Source: Arabidopsis thaliana
Taxonomy: Eukaryota; Streptophyta; Magnoliopsida; Brassicales; Brassicaceae
Length of the DNA stretch: 64,000 bases
Direction: 5' to 3'
Assembly: GCF_000001735.4 (NCBI RefSeq)
Contig: NC_003071.7
Location: 6,255,151 to 6,319,150 of the forward strand
This document shows positions 44,875-57,153 of this stretch, one piece after another. Position numbers and translations under genes: made by a program. Every line of letters begins with the position of its first letter. Positions within the stretch are counted from its first letter, which is position 1. The notes under the pieces were generated by a model, which was not told where the DNA came from, did not search any database, and was given only the letters and a program-made list of their open reading frames with translations.

Positions 44875-45727
44875 TTTTATTACATTTTTGCTTCTTGTTT
44901 GGTATGTTATAGAGAAAGCTGAACTCGATTTGAATTTTGGTGTTTCTATTCACTACCATTTTCTTTGCTTAAACTAGAGATTTTACTATTTTTCCCTTAC
45001 AATAAATTCTTACAGATTTTTTTTTATTTTAATCAAACTAGATTGAATCTTAACTTTGACTCTCGGTTCCTTAACTTTGATCTGCAAGTAATACTCATTT
45101 GAAGAATTTGGTTAAGAAATCTCTATTTGATCTGCAAGTAATACGAAACTAAGCAACTTTAAAATCTCTATTTGCATCCCCACCGTTTGTTAACTGAGTT
45201 ACAAAGATACTGTGCCATTGGACCAACAACAAAGGAAAAGAGTTACAAAACATGTGTATTACCTTATCGACTATTAATTTTTAATAATTTTGACTATCAT
45301 GAAACATCTAAGCAAAACTATGCGGAACCTAAATGTGTGTTTGAGGTTTAACCCAACTCCAGGGTTTGATAAATACAAATATCGATCTGATGTTGTCTTA
45401 ATTTACCATAAATCTTAAGACATTATGTGTAAACTACAAAGAGAGAGTCGTCTAACTTGTCCAAGACTAAAAGATTTAACTTTAACACTTTGATGTTTTG
45501 ATTCTATTGACTAGCTTGTCCAGTTCTCCGTAGCTACATCGAAGTTTCCCTATTACAGAAGTCACATGGACACAATTGACAAGAACATAGGATACACTGT
45601 TTGGTACAAAGAGTTACAGAGATACAGATGCGAAAAAGAACACCGGTATCAAGGGCCACATCAATTAAAAGAACGCTTCGCATTGATTCCTTTCCGGGGG
45701 AATAAATAGATGGACCATTTCGTTCTC
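44875..45727. other. 3' regions of the F-box gene and VSR4
   Basis: Convergent 3' ends: F-box 3' UTR (to about 45000) and VSR4 3' UTR (from 45727 downward to about 45590). A short direct repeat GATCTGCAAGTAATAC occurs at about 45080 and 45130. No gene in between. Confidence 0.45.
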
Positions 45728-48700
45728 TTAGGCACGTTCATCATTCGTGTGGTTCGGGACCTCAGGTTGGCTGTCCAGTGGCATGTACTGTGCCATTATG
45801 GCTCTGATCTCTGAGTCCATGTATTGCTGTAAATCCATGAACATAGCAAGTTCATAACAATTTTCCCAAGTAATCGATACAATTCCAAGACGATATCGGG
45901 TTACATAAAACAATGTTTTAAGAGACATCTCAGGCAACCAAAACATAAAACATTAATCTTTTGCTTCTAACAGAAATAGCAGAAGGATGAATAAAAAGCT
46001 TACCCTCAATCTATATTTGTAAACGAGGTATGCACCAGCAGCTGCAAGTCCCAATGATAACATTATAAGCCAAACGGCCGCCCACGCTGATTTCACTTGT
46101 GAACCCGTCTTGCCTAAATTCCAGACAAAAGAACCAATTTCAGTTGATAAAGAGAGAGAGAACTTTTCTAAATTCAGAGGCTATTTGTATGCGCGAGTAC
46201 TCTTTTCGTGTGTGACATACTCGTACATGCATATTTATAGAAATCTAGAAATCTTAAGATGATGAAAACTCACTGATGCAAGTGTCATGGTCTCTCATGT
46301 AGAGAAGGTCCCCGCTACAAGAGCACTCATAGCTTCCCCAGGTGTTCTTACAGCTACATTCCGGGCACTGACATGCTTTCTTCTCTTTGCACTCATTGAT
46401 GTCTAGTGAAGGAAGTATGAAAAATCCTTAAGAAGATGTTTATGAAGTAAGACAAAAAAAATAGGGTAACCAAAGTTTTGACAGAGGTCTAACCTTCACA
46501 TTTCTTAACACCGTCTCCTTTAAATCCTGGAGGACACTCGCATTTCACACTGTCCTTGTCCTGAAGGCATTACAAGTTCAGACAGAAGTATCTTACTAAA
46601 CTGTGAGATTATACGCTTAAAAGTGAAGCAAGGCGCAGGAGAAACCACTAACCACACAAGCAGAGAACGCATGTCCATCTCTCTCTTCATGCCAACAACC
46701 TCCATTGTTGATTGTACATCTCCCTGGCCCGCTTGCTGCAATGCAACCACCATATACGTATGAAAATGTGAACGAGCGAAGCACAACAACAACAACAACG
46801 GCAAAGAACACAGTATCGAAGTCATCTAAGAGTATATTTTGCTATGAAAGTTCTTGTGATCAGCACGAAGATCGTATTTTGAATTTCACCAGAGACATGT
46901 GAAACAAAACATCCGTTTACGATTCACTGACAATAAATTATATTGTATCTTGCCATACTGTAAGACCACAACATATTACTTTGTAAGAAACTTGACTAAT
47001 ATTTTGCCATTCTTAATTGCTACTGTATAACATAAGTCGACATAATCATAAAAATTATTCAAAAGATGACCCGAGCACTTACGCTCACAGTGGCTGTAAC
47101 CATCTCCTTTGAATCGCACACCATCAACTATAGGACACACGCATACTTTTCCACGAAACGTATCCTGCAAATTAATCAGATTAATAGATAATAGATATAA
47201 TAGAAATTCTTCCCAGGAATATCAAAAGTACCTTGCAAGCAGTTATGTTGGCTGATTTATCTTGCCAACAACCGCCATTGTTATCTAAGCACTCGTTTGT
47301 CTCCATATCTGTCAAATGCAAGAGAAACTTGCAAATTCAAAACTTTCACAATAATTGTTTTAAGTGTAATACTAGTGTATAGTCTACAGTCCAGCCATTA
47401 ATTTGATGACCGACCACTGGGTCTGGGTAAGGGTATGTAAAACATACCTGTGCTGAGGCATATAGCTGGTTCAGTTGACTCCTCAAAACCAGAGCATAGA
47501 GCCTTGAGTACTGCACTCTTCTCCAACTTGCCTGCAATGGAACGATTATAAAATAAGCTAAACTACATATATTGAAGTCTCAAGTTGAACACTGCGGAAC
47601 AAACCTCGGTACTGTCTGTTGTTGACAACTAAGGTAGGCAATATGGTAACATCACCCCTTGTACCCTTGCCAACCTACATAATATAATATGTCAAACCCA
47701 AAACAGGTTACGTACAGAAGAGTCAAATTCAGATGTGGGAACAGTAATTTACTTGAGCATCTTGTTCTTCCTTTAAAACTGGATTGTCCAAGTCAGCATC
47801 AGGGTCTCCCATACACTTGTCAATTTTTCTGCTATCGATTCCTGTAGGGACATACATAGAAAATATGACCTCATTCTCCCAAAAATTGCTTTTCTTTCAA
47901 CTATCGAGACCTGTAAGAAGAAACACTCACCAAGAGATTTGATTACAGACTCAGCACAATCTTTGTTGTATTTTTTCTCCTTCATTGGACATCTGATCTG
48001 GAAATCAGTAACATAATCCCACCAGACCCAAGGTTTGCCGGTTTCATTCGCCACCTTGTAAACACAAAGCTGTCTCAAATTTTCCACAACCACGTCTTTT
48101 CCATCGTATCCCGAGCTAAAGTCCTGCTCTGGATCAGGAGCACAGTACCTTCCTTTATTGATACACTGAGACTTACACTGTCGACTCAACGTGAAAGCAT
48201 GAGGACAATACCAAGTAATATAATGAGGCCTAAACTGCGTAAAACCGCCTTTCTCAAGAATCTGCGCCGCTCCCTTAAAATCCTTCACAAACTCCATCAA
48301 CATATCACACTTAACCCCACATTCATCATTACTATTAGTCCACAACTCATACTCAACACGGTCATCAGGATGTGGAACAGCCTCTCTCCAGTCAAGATTC
48401 AAGTTAACCATATCACCTCCACTAATAGCTTTCTTCAGCTTTTCACCAAAACCTTTAGTAACAAGAGCAGAAGGTATAGTAATATTCTCGATATACTTTG
48501 CAGAAGAAACATCTTCTTCAGGTGTATCCATTGTAATCAAAGGCTCATCAACATTATCAGCTACAAGAACAGCAGAAGCACCTGCTTTCTGTGCGTTCCA
48601 TACCTTCAAAGCGAAGAAACAATCTACACAATAACAACCACAAGTATAAAAACCCTAAGGAATCGAATCTAACGAAATCGATTGAAGAAAAGATGAAAGT

Positions 48701-49006
48701 ACCTCCACGATCAACTAAGAGGAAAGTAGGTAAAGCACCAGGCTGAGACTTGAACGAAATCGAGAAATCGCTAAATTCCTTACACGATTTCTGATTCTCT
48801 TTAGGATAAACCACCGTACCAGCCATACTTCCACCGTACTGAGGAATCCCGAAGTTACCAATTGCACTATCATGAGTTCCTTTTATACTCTCCGGCGAAG
48901 TCACCGACAAACTATTCTTCTCCACAACGAATCGAGCCTCGTTAAAAGGGGAAACCACAAGAGAGAGAAGAAGAAGCCATGGAAGATAACATAGAAGCTG
49001 CTTCAT
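45728..49006 (-). CDS. VSR4: Vacuolar sorting receptor VSR4 (BP80 family)
   Basis: Twelve minus-strand exons: 48703-49006, 47931-48623, 47753-47841, 47605-47674, 47448-47531, 47232-47308, 47083-47164, 46653-46735, 46494-46560, 46274-46402, 46004-46113, 45728-45826; 628 aa, all in phase. A type I membrane receptor that binds NPIR-like and other vacuolar signals and cycles between Golgi/TGN and prevacuolar compartment. Seen: signal peptide ([11 protein letters not shown]), PA domain (about 50-165), VSR-specific Cys-rich region ([17 protein letters not shown]), EGF repeats ([37 protein letters not shown]), one transmembrane helix, and a cytosolic tail with the adaptor signal YMPL at 610-613. I recall At2g14720. 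Confidence 0.93.
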
Positions 49007-49884
49007 CTTCGAGATCTCCGCCTCAACAAACACCAAATTCAAACGGATCAACAATAAATTTAAGGAGCAAGTAGATGGAATCGGATCATTCAAAAGAGAT
49101 GATTGATGATTGGATTTGAAATCTTCCTCTTTGTATGTGCTCGATGATTGTAGATTCGTAGTTGGAGTGTTTTCCCGAGAGAATCGAGAGATGGTTTGTT
49201 TAACGTCTTAGATTGGAGTGGAAGACTATAGACGACGCTTATTCAAAGTCAAACAGATATCGACGACGAAACTCATTATAAAATTCTATTGAGACAATGT
49301 AAAAACAAATAAATAAATATATAAAAAGGATTTGTGACAACAAATACATAAAGTATACTGTATAATGTAATTGTGTGTTTATAACTATTTTCTAAATCTC
49401 TATTATAATAGAAAAAAAATTAAGAGTAATTTGTTTTATGGATTTTTACTTTTATATATTGAGAATAAATATAAATTAAAGTCTTTTATTAAAAAAATAT
49501 ATTATATGCATTGTATATATTAATTAAATGGGTTATAAGTTATGTTACTTGTCAAGCTTTTCTTAGCATTTAGATTTGGGAATTTTTCACATGTCAAATC
49601 TTTTTTTATTTGAAGTAATTAGTGTAAATTCATTTAATTTGTCCATATATTTTGATTTAGAATAAAGTTTTCCTCCTAAAATATCAAATAAATAGAAAAC
49701 TGAGGAGTGTTAGATTTAGTAAATCGTGCTATGTTTTATTTAATTTTCTTTTTATGGTATCTTGAATTGAAGTTTGTAATTGAAATTATTCTTATGATTA
49801 TCTTACTAAAAGACACTTCTCACATCTATATAGACTTTATAGACAAAACTCAAACATGACTAGACTTAGAATTAATAAGTCTTA
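49007..49884. other. VSR4 5' UTR/promoter and AT-rich spacer
   Basis: 49007-49200 is the VSR4 leader and proximal promoter in minus sense (TC-rich). The rest is AT-rich spacer up to the Harbinger element at 49885. No gene seen. Confidence 0.4.
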
Positions 49885-50007
49885 GAGCACGTTCAATGGA
49901 AGTCCCTTAGAGTAACCTTAATGATAGGCTCTTAATTTTGAATCTTAATGAATTGTTTTATTGAAAAAATTGTAACTAAGAACTTTTGTAATGGTTTGAA
50001 GCTCTTA

Positions 50008-50189
50008 GAGCTTCATTAATGGTAGTTTCTTAGGTTAGTTCTTAGAATTTTTTTTGATCATTAATTACTAAGAACATCTCATTTTGACTCTTATATAAGA
50101 GACATTTTGTCATTTGTCTCTTATATAAGAGTTAAAATGAGATGTTCTTATCCTAAGAACTAATCAAAGAGACAACCATAATGATGCTC
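50008..50189. mobile_element. Tourist-like MITE, long hairpin, nested in Harbinger
   Basis: A 182-bp element flanked by TTA on both sides (50005-50007, 50190-50192), with inverted ends GAGCTTCATTA.../...TAATGATGCTC. Its centre is a near-perfect palindrome: arms 50070-50103 and 50115-50149 (AAGAACATCTCATTTT, then ACTCTTATATAAGAGACA) differ at one position. The end resembles the host Harbinger end, so the larger family probably mobilised it. Confidence 0.8.
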
Positions 50190-51019
50190 TTAAACTTTCT
50201 TTTATCTTTTAGCTAAGAAACTCTTCTTAACTATTCACATACTCTTTTGATTATATTATGCCTAAGATTTATAGTAAGAGACTTGCAATAAGGATGGTCT
50301 TATAGAGTTCTTAATATAGTAGGTTCTTCCAGAAAACCCAAAATTAAATAGAAAATGCAAAAATAGATCTGGGCCGTTCCCTATCGAAGGGATACTTCAT
50401 GGACCCATACGTGGCTAAATATTATTGGTCCATGAAGTTTTTCGATAAACGTAATCTTTTACAAGTGTTTAGTTTTTTTTGGGCATTCACGTGTTTGGTT
50501 TCTCTCTGCAGCGGCGACTTTTTACGGCGATTGTATCTCTCCGATATCGATCTGTCTCGATCATTAGCTCAAAGAGAACAAGACGGCAATTGTGTGGCGA
50601 TCCGTCTCGATCAACGGCGATAGTGTGTCGATCCGTCTCAATCGACGGCGATAGTGTGTCGATTCGTCATTGATCCAAATCGGAGAGTTTAAGGTTCGAA
50701 ATCGGAGAATTTATTGATACTCATCTCCAATCTCTTCTGAAGGTATGATTCATTTGATTTGAGTGTTTAGATCTTCATTATTTAGGGTTTAATAGAAATT
50801 GTTGAAATTAGGGTTTCGTGAATTGTGGTTTTATGATTGATAATTAGGGCTTTTATATGTAAACGAAATTAGGGTTTTGTGTTCACATAATCAGTCGTTA
50901 TTACTTTTGATTTTTGCCTTTTAGATTGATATGAATTTGATTTGGTTTGTGTATGAATTGAAACATAAACACTCGTCTATTGCAATACGTGGATTTAATT
51001 ATTTCAGTTGTGTTCTTGA

Positions 51020-51310
51020 ATGAAATGAGTTTGGTTTTATGAAATGAGTTTGGACTTTAGTTATTACGACTAATGAGTTTGGTCTTTAAGAAATGAGTTT
51101 GTACTTTAGTTATTACTTTGTGTTTCTGCTTATGAGTTTGCTCTTTATGAAATCAGTTTGGACTTTAGTTATTACTTTGTGTTTCGGATAATGAGTTTGG
51201 ACTTTATCAAATGAGTTTGGACTTTAGTTATTACTTTCTTTTCCGGCTAATAGTTTGGACTTTAGTTATTGCTTTGTGTTTCGGCTAATAAGTTTGGTCT
51301 TTATGATAGG
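51020..51310 (+). repeat. Degenerate ~50-bp tandem repeats in Harbinger
   Basis: About six copies of a unit built from ATGAGTTTGGACTTTAGTTA and TTACTTTGTGTTTCGGCTA. They precede the transposase exon and may be part of a long intron or 5' UTR. No coding frame. Confidence 0.65.
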
Positions 51311-51454
51311 TTGTATTATATACTTTAAGTGTTTTAGTTTTGATCATGAATGAAATGAGTTTTGAGTTTGTGTGTTATATAATTTAAGTGTTTCAGTTGT
51401 GTTCTATGCTTTAAGTTCTCTAACTTGTGGTTGGTCTTATCAAATGAGTTTTGA

Positions 51455-52390
51455 GTTGCAGGATCCTGAAGATTTGAGTGGTGCCGACATCACTTGTACA
51501 AGAAGACACCACAAGCAACAATTTGTATTGTGCGACAGATGCGGTTGACAAATACCTCCGGATTGGTGAAAACACTTTGATGTCTTGTATGATACATTCG
51601 GTTGAAGCAATCATATATTTGTTCGGGAAAGAGTATCTAAGAAGACCTACGCGACAAGATCTTAAACGACTACTGCGTATTGGAGAGCTCCGTGGATTTC
51701 TCGGGATGACAGGAAGCATCGATTGTATGCATTGGGAGTGAAAGAATTGCCCGACCGCTTGGAAAGAACAATATACACGTGGATCTGGAAAACCAACAAT
51801 CGAACTACAGGCTGTTGCTTCCCAAAATCTTTGGATATGGCACATATGTTTTGGACCTCTAGGTACCTTAAATGATATCAATATACTTAATCTCTCACTA
51901 GTTTTTGATGATATAATATAAGGCCGAGCTCCAAAAGTGAAATACGTCATCAACGGAAACGACTAAATCATTTGGCTTACTAGCTCACATATGGTATTTA
52001 TCCTAAATGACCTACATTATCCAATCTATTTCACTTCCTCAAGGTGACAAAGATTCTTTATTTGCTACAAATCAAGAAGTTTGTCGTAAAGATGTAGAGC
52101 GTGCTTTTGGAGTTTTGCAAGCTCGGTTTGCCATTGTCACAAATCCAACTCTTATTTGAGATAAAGAAAAGGTAGGAATGATCATGCGAGCATGTATAAT
52201 ACTTTACAATATGATAGTTGAGGATGAACGAGATGAGTATACTTATTTTGATGCATCCGAATTCACACAACCGGAATCAACCGCTTCTTCACAAGTGGAT
52301 TTCAACTATTTTACAGATATGGCTTCAAATCTCGGTAATATTATGGCGTCTGGAGCCTGGTTCGTGCTCGGACTATGCATCAACAATTGA
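51455..52390 (+). pseudogene. Harbinger transposase (DDE), multiple breaks
   Basis: The reading matches the plant Harbinger/HARBI1 nuclease: DAVDKYLRIGENTLMSCM, EYLRRPTRQDLKRLL, FLGMTGSIDCMHWE (first catalytic Asp), TLNDIN (second Asp), RKDVERAFGVLQARFAIV (Glu) and IMRACIILYNMIVEDERDEY. A TGA at about 51739 replaces the Trp after MHWE, and further stops and frame changes lie at 51960, 52040 and 52160. No functional transposase can be made. Confidence 0.85.
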
Positions 52391-52712
52391 AAAATAATTT
52401 AATTGAGCATTTATGGCACAAATTTGGCGGGAATCAAGCTAACCACTAATCGTTATTTTGGTTTTCAATATTTATATCATGTATGTTTAATATTTAAGTA
52501 TTTACATTAATAATTAAATTTTATGAAATAAAATATTTGTAATTTTTAATTTAATAATAATATTTTATTTTTTAAGAAACCCGCTTAAAGACCTACCATT
52601 GGACAAACAAAAAATTAAAGAACCAAAAAAATCTCTTAAACTTTTAAATTTCAAAATTATGATTAAAAAAATATGAAGAGCCCCTAATGGTCTCTTACCA
52701 TTGGTGTTGCTC

Positions 52713-53514
52713 TGAGATTGCATGTTTATGTATCTATGTTTAGGATATGCAAAGTTGATTATGAACTTGCTTTTGGGATAATTGTCTTCTTTTTTTATGC
52801 ATTAACAATTTTAAAATTTTTAGGATAACAACTCTATTCAAAGTCTTTTAACAAAAATACTCCATTCAAGCTCAATTGTTACTAAAATCCAAAACTTTCG
52901 CCAAAACTTATTTTCTCAATTGGTTATAATTTTCATTGGGTAGGTTTCAAAACAACATGTTTTGAAACTATATTTTTTTTTACTTTTTTTTAAAATTAGA
53001 TATCTATATTCTAATCTTTAATCTCCTTTGACAACATTCTAATTATAAATTCACAGAAAAATTAACTAATGCTAAAATTTTCAATAACATATTTTATTAT
53101 TAATAATTAAATTAATTGTTTTGTCACATGGAAAGAGGCAAAAAGAAAAGTATATATCATCACAATAAGATCTTCATTTCGATCCTCACATGCATTCCAT
53201 GAATGTGTATTACATCAATTTACACCTTTTTTAAAAAACATTATTTCAGAACAGTATTAAAACAAATTTCGTGGATAATTCTAAAGTATTACATACTCTA
53301 GAATTAAATATATTTCCGTATTTAAAAAACTAAGAATATATTTTTAGAACAAAAACTTAAAAATAACAAAGTAAATCGATAGATTGATAAATATATCTTC
53401 TCTTTGCTCTTTTTCAATCTGTAACCAAAATATTAAAATTCCTCATGTATTTATTTCTGATATCAACTAATTGTTAAAAAATTTTTTTACTGGTTTTAAA
53501 TTTAACCCGTGCAA
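52713..53514. other. VSR3 distal upstream DNA, no gene seen
   Basis: AT-rich, with T-runs and no recognisable repeats or reading frames. Confidence 0.35.
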
Positions 53515-53541
53515 CACGTGGCTTGATAGCGTTATATAAAA
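53515..53541 (+). promoter_or_regulatory. Candidate VSR3 core promoter: G-box and TATA box
   Basis: A palindromic G-box CACGTG (53515-53520) lies 13 bases before TATATAAA (53534-53541), about 205 bases upstream of the VSR3 start codon. Together they look like a bZIP/bHLH-responsive core promoter. The corresponding VSR4 upstream region does not show this pair in the stretch I read. Confidence 0.45.
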
Positions 53542-53744
53542 TATTTTGTTTGACTTGAATGGGTCATCTATAGTCTTCCCAGTCACACCCAAACCGCTCA
53601 ACAAGAAAAACCAGATTTATTTTCTCTGGAAAACACTCTTCAAGTCTTTTACCTTCCGAGAATATATTTCAAATTCTATCATATCATCTTTGATCATTTT
53701 CCTTGTCCTTCGAATTTGTTCTTTGTTGTGGCGGAGTCTTGAAG

Positions 53745-56700
53745 ATGAAGCAGCTTCTGTGTTACCTTCCATGGCTGCTTCTCCTCACTCTTCTGGTTTC
53801 CCCTTTAAACGACGCTCGATTCGTGGTGGAGAAGAACAGTTTGTCCGTGACGTCGCCGGAGAGTATAAAAGGAACTCATGATAGTGCAATTGGTAACTTC
53901 GGGATTCCTCAATACGGTGGAAGTATGGCTGGTACGGTGGTTTATCCGAAAGAGAATCAGAAATCGTGTAAGGAATTTAGCGATTTCTCGATTTCGTTCA
54001 AGTCTCAGCCTGGTGCTTTACCTACTTTCCTCTTAGTTGATCGTGGAGGTACTTCAATCTCTTACTCAATCGATTTGATTCGATTCGATTCGATTCCTTA
54101 GGGTTTATAAGTGTTGTTGTTGTTGTTGTTGTTGTTGTGTAGATTGTTTCTTCGCTTTGAAGGTATGGAACGCACAGAAAGCAGGTGCTTCTGCTGTTCT
54201 TGTAGCTGATAATGTTGATGAACCTTTGATTACAATGGATACACCTGAAGAAGATGTTTCTTCTGCAAAGTATATTGAGAATATTACTATACCTTCTGCT
54301 CTTGTTACTAAAGGTTTTGGTGAAAAGCTGAAGAAAGCTATTAGTGGAGGAGATATGGTTAACTTGAATCTTGACTGGAGAGAGGCTGTTCCGCATCCTG
54401 ATGACCGTGTTGAGTATGAGTTGTGGACTAATAGTAATGATGAATGTGGGGTTAAGTGTGATATGTTGATGGAGTTTGTGAAAGATTTTAAGGGAGCGGC
54501 GCAGATTCTTGAGAAAGGCGGGTTTACGCAGTTTAGACCTCATTATATTACTTGGTATTGTCCTCATGCTTTCACGTTGAGTCGACAGTGTAAGTCTCAG
54601 TGTATCAATAAAGGAAGGTACTGTGCTCCTGATCCAGAGCAGGACTTTAGCTCGGGATACGATGGAAAAGATGTGGTCGTGGAAAACTTGAGACAGCTTT
54701 GTGTTTACAAGGTGGCGAATGAAACCGGCAAACCTTGGGTCTGGTGGGATTATGTTACTGATTTCCAGATCAGATGTCCCATGAAGGAGAAGAAATACAA
54801 TAAGGAGTGTGCTGATTCCGTTATCAAATCTCTTGGTGAGTGTGTCTGTTATATGCAAATTAAAGAAAGACAATTTTGGGGAGAATGATGCATAGTTACT
54901 ATGTCTTTACAGGAATTGATAGTAAAAAACTTGACAAGTGTATGGGAGACCCTGATGCTGACTTGGACAATCCAGTTCTTAAGGAAGAACAAGATGCTCA
55001 AGTAAATATTAGTCATTTTCATCTGTATTTTCCTCCGGCGTTTCATAGTTATAATCTTTGAATAATCCGTTCGTTTGTGATTGACATATTATATTATGTA
55101 GGTTGGCAAGGGTTCAAGGGGTGATGTTACCATATTGCCTACCTTGGTTGTCAACAACAGACAGTACCGAGGTTTGTCTTACATAGTTAACTTAAGACTT
55201 CAATACTTGTAGTTTACCTTTGTTAAATAAATGTTTCCTTGCAGGAAAGTTGGAGAAGAGTGCAGTACTCAAGGCTTTATGCTCTGGTTTTGAGGAGACC
55301 ACTGAACCAGCGATATGCCTCAGCACAGGTATATATTGTTGGTCTTGCCTAATTGTGGGCATTTCGGAATTCACTCAAACTCGTCTGAATAAGCTTTACC
55401 TGTATACACATTGGAATACGTTTTGGTGTATCGGGTGAACTTGTGTTGTTAAGTATCCAAAATTTGGGTTTGAGTATCCAAAATTTGGGTCCTCACCAAA
55501 ACCTGAAATAGCTGACCCATACCCGAGCAAGAATCATAAATCTAAATTTGGATATATTTGGGGTATTAACGATTGATGCCCACAGCTGCCTGTGCTCATA
55601 CCTGAACCACCTTATCCTAGCTTATCAAATAAATGTTTGGAATGTATTGTAAACTTCTTTTACAATTTACAGATGTGGAGTCAAACGAGTGCTTAGATAA
55701 CAATGGTGGTTGTTGGCAAGATAAATCAGCCAACATAACTGCTTGCAAGGTATAATGTGAAATTGCTTGGAATAAATTCTGTGCTATCTTTATTAAATCT
55801 GCTTAATCCGCAGGATACTTTTCGTGGAAGAGTATGCGAGTGTCCTACAGTTGATGGTGTGCAATTCAAAGGGGATGGTTACAGTCACTGTGAACGTAAG
55901 TGTTCATGTCATCTTTGATTAGCTCTTATAAATTTATCAGACTTGTATTATTCAGTAGCAATCTAAGTATGGAAAGATAATAGTTTAGATACTTATAGAC
56001 CGACATTCTGATCTTCTTCTAGCAGCTCTCATATAACCCATTGTCAGTACATTGTAAAGAAAATTTTCGGTTTACCCTCTTAGATTTTTGAGAGCGCACA
56101 TCTTCCTGGTGAAATTCAAGATATAATTGTTATTTCATGCTCACTAAAACTTTGAACACTTATATGCCATCATTTCCCATTAGAGATTGATAATTTTATG
56201 TTGTCTCTTTGCTGTGCTTTCGTTTGATGTCAAAATTCCATACTGAACTGGTGTTTGCATTGCAGCAAGCGGGCCAGGGAGATGCACAATCAACAATGGA
56301 GGTTGTTGGCATGAAGAGCGAGATGGACATGCGTTCTCTGCTTGTGTGGTTAGTGGTGTCTTCTGCGCTTAAGTGTATAATCTCACAGTTTAGTAAGATA
56401 CTTCTGTCTCAACTTGTAATGCCTTCAGGACAAGGACAGTGTTAAGTGCGAGTGTCCTCCAGGATTTAAAGGAGATGGTACTAAGAAGTGTGAAGGTTAG
56501 ACCCTCTGAAAAAACTTGAATTACAGTACTACTTTGTTCTAGTTCTAATCATCTTATAAGGATTTTCGTGCTTCCTGCACCAGACATTAATGAGTGCAAA
56601 GAGAAGAAAGCATGCCAGTGCCCAGAGTGTAGCTGCAAGAACACATGGGGAAGCTATGAGTGCTCTTGTAGCGGGGACCTTCTCTACATCAGAGATCATG

Positions 56701-57153
56701 ACACTTGCATCAGTGAGTATTTTTTTTTGAATATGGAAGTCTAAAGTTTGATTATTCAAATAGTGTTTCTCCCACCTGTTTTCCAATTGTTATTGGTTCT
56801 ATTTGTCGAAATCTAGGCAAGACGGGTGCACAAGTGAGATCAGCATGGGCGGCCGTTTGGCTTATAATGTTATCATTGGGACTTGCAGCTGCTGGTGCAT
56901 ACCTCGTTTACAAATATAGGCTAAGGGTAAGCTTTTTTAATCTCTTCTGCTCTTTTGTTTTCTGTTGTGTTAATAGCGAAGATTAATCTTGTATTTGCCA
57001 TATCCGTTACTTGGGGAAAATTGTTTTAACATTCCTATGCCCCTGGTTTTACAGCAATACATGGACTCAGAGATCAGAGCCATAATGGCACAGTACATGC
57101 CATTGGACAGCCAACCCGAGATCCCGAACCACGTGAATGATGAACGCGCCTGA
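53745..57153 (+). CDS. VSR3: Vacuolar sorting receptor VSR3 (BP80 family)
   Basis: Twelve exons: 53745-54048, 54143-54835, 54913-55001, 55102-55171, 55245-55328, 55673-55749, 55814-55895, 56266-56348, 56429-56495, 56584-56712, 56817-56926, 57055-57153; 628 aa, in phase throughout and with exon sizes identical to VSR4. It has the same architecture: signal peptide, PA domain, Cys-rich region, EGF repeats, one transmembrane helix and a YMPL tail signal (610-613). Exons 1-2 are almost identical to VSR4 even at silent sites, while later exons are more diverged. Paired head-to-head with VSR4, 4.7 kb apart. VSR family members act redundantly in vacuolar cargo sorting. I recall At2g14740. Confidence 0.93.

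Larger units (their letters stand above)
49885..52712 (+). mobile_element. PIF/Harbinger DNA transposon, decayed
   Basis: Inverted ends: GAGCACGTTCAATGGAAG at 49885 and, read from 52712 on the other strand, GAGCAACACCAATGGTAAG. The left flank is TTA; the right flank is TGA, one base off the expected TTA duplication. It holds a broken Harbinger transposase (51455-52390), two sets of internal tandem repeats (about 50570-50680 and 51020-51310) and a nested MITE. It lies between the head-to-head VSR genes. Confidence 0.75.

Noticed and set aside
48199..48672. 157-aa plus-strand frame and the matching 283-aa minus-strand frame at 54022-54873
   Set aside because: Both are antisense to VSR exon 2 and nearly identical only because the sense exons are.
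50399..50673. 74- and 64-aa frames with RSVSI-like repeats
   Set aside because: Products of a ~37-bp tandem repeat in the Harbinger element 5' region.
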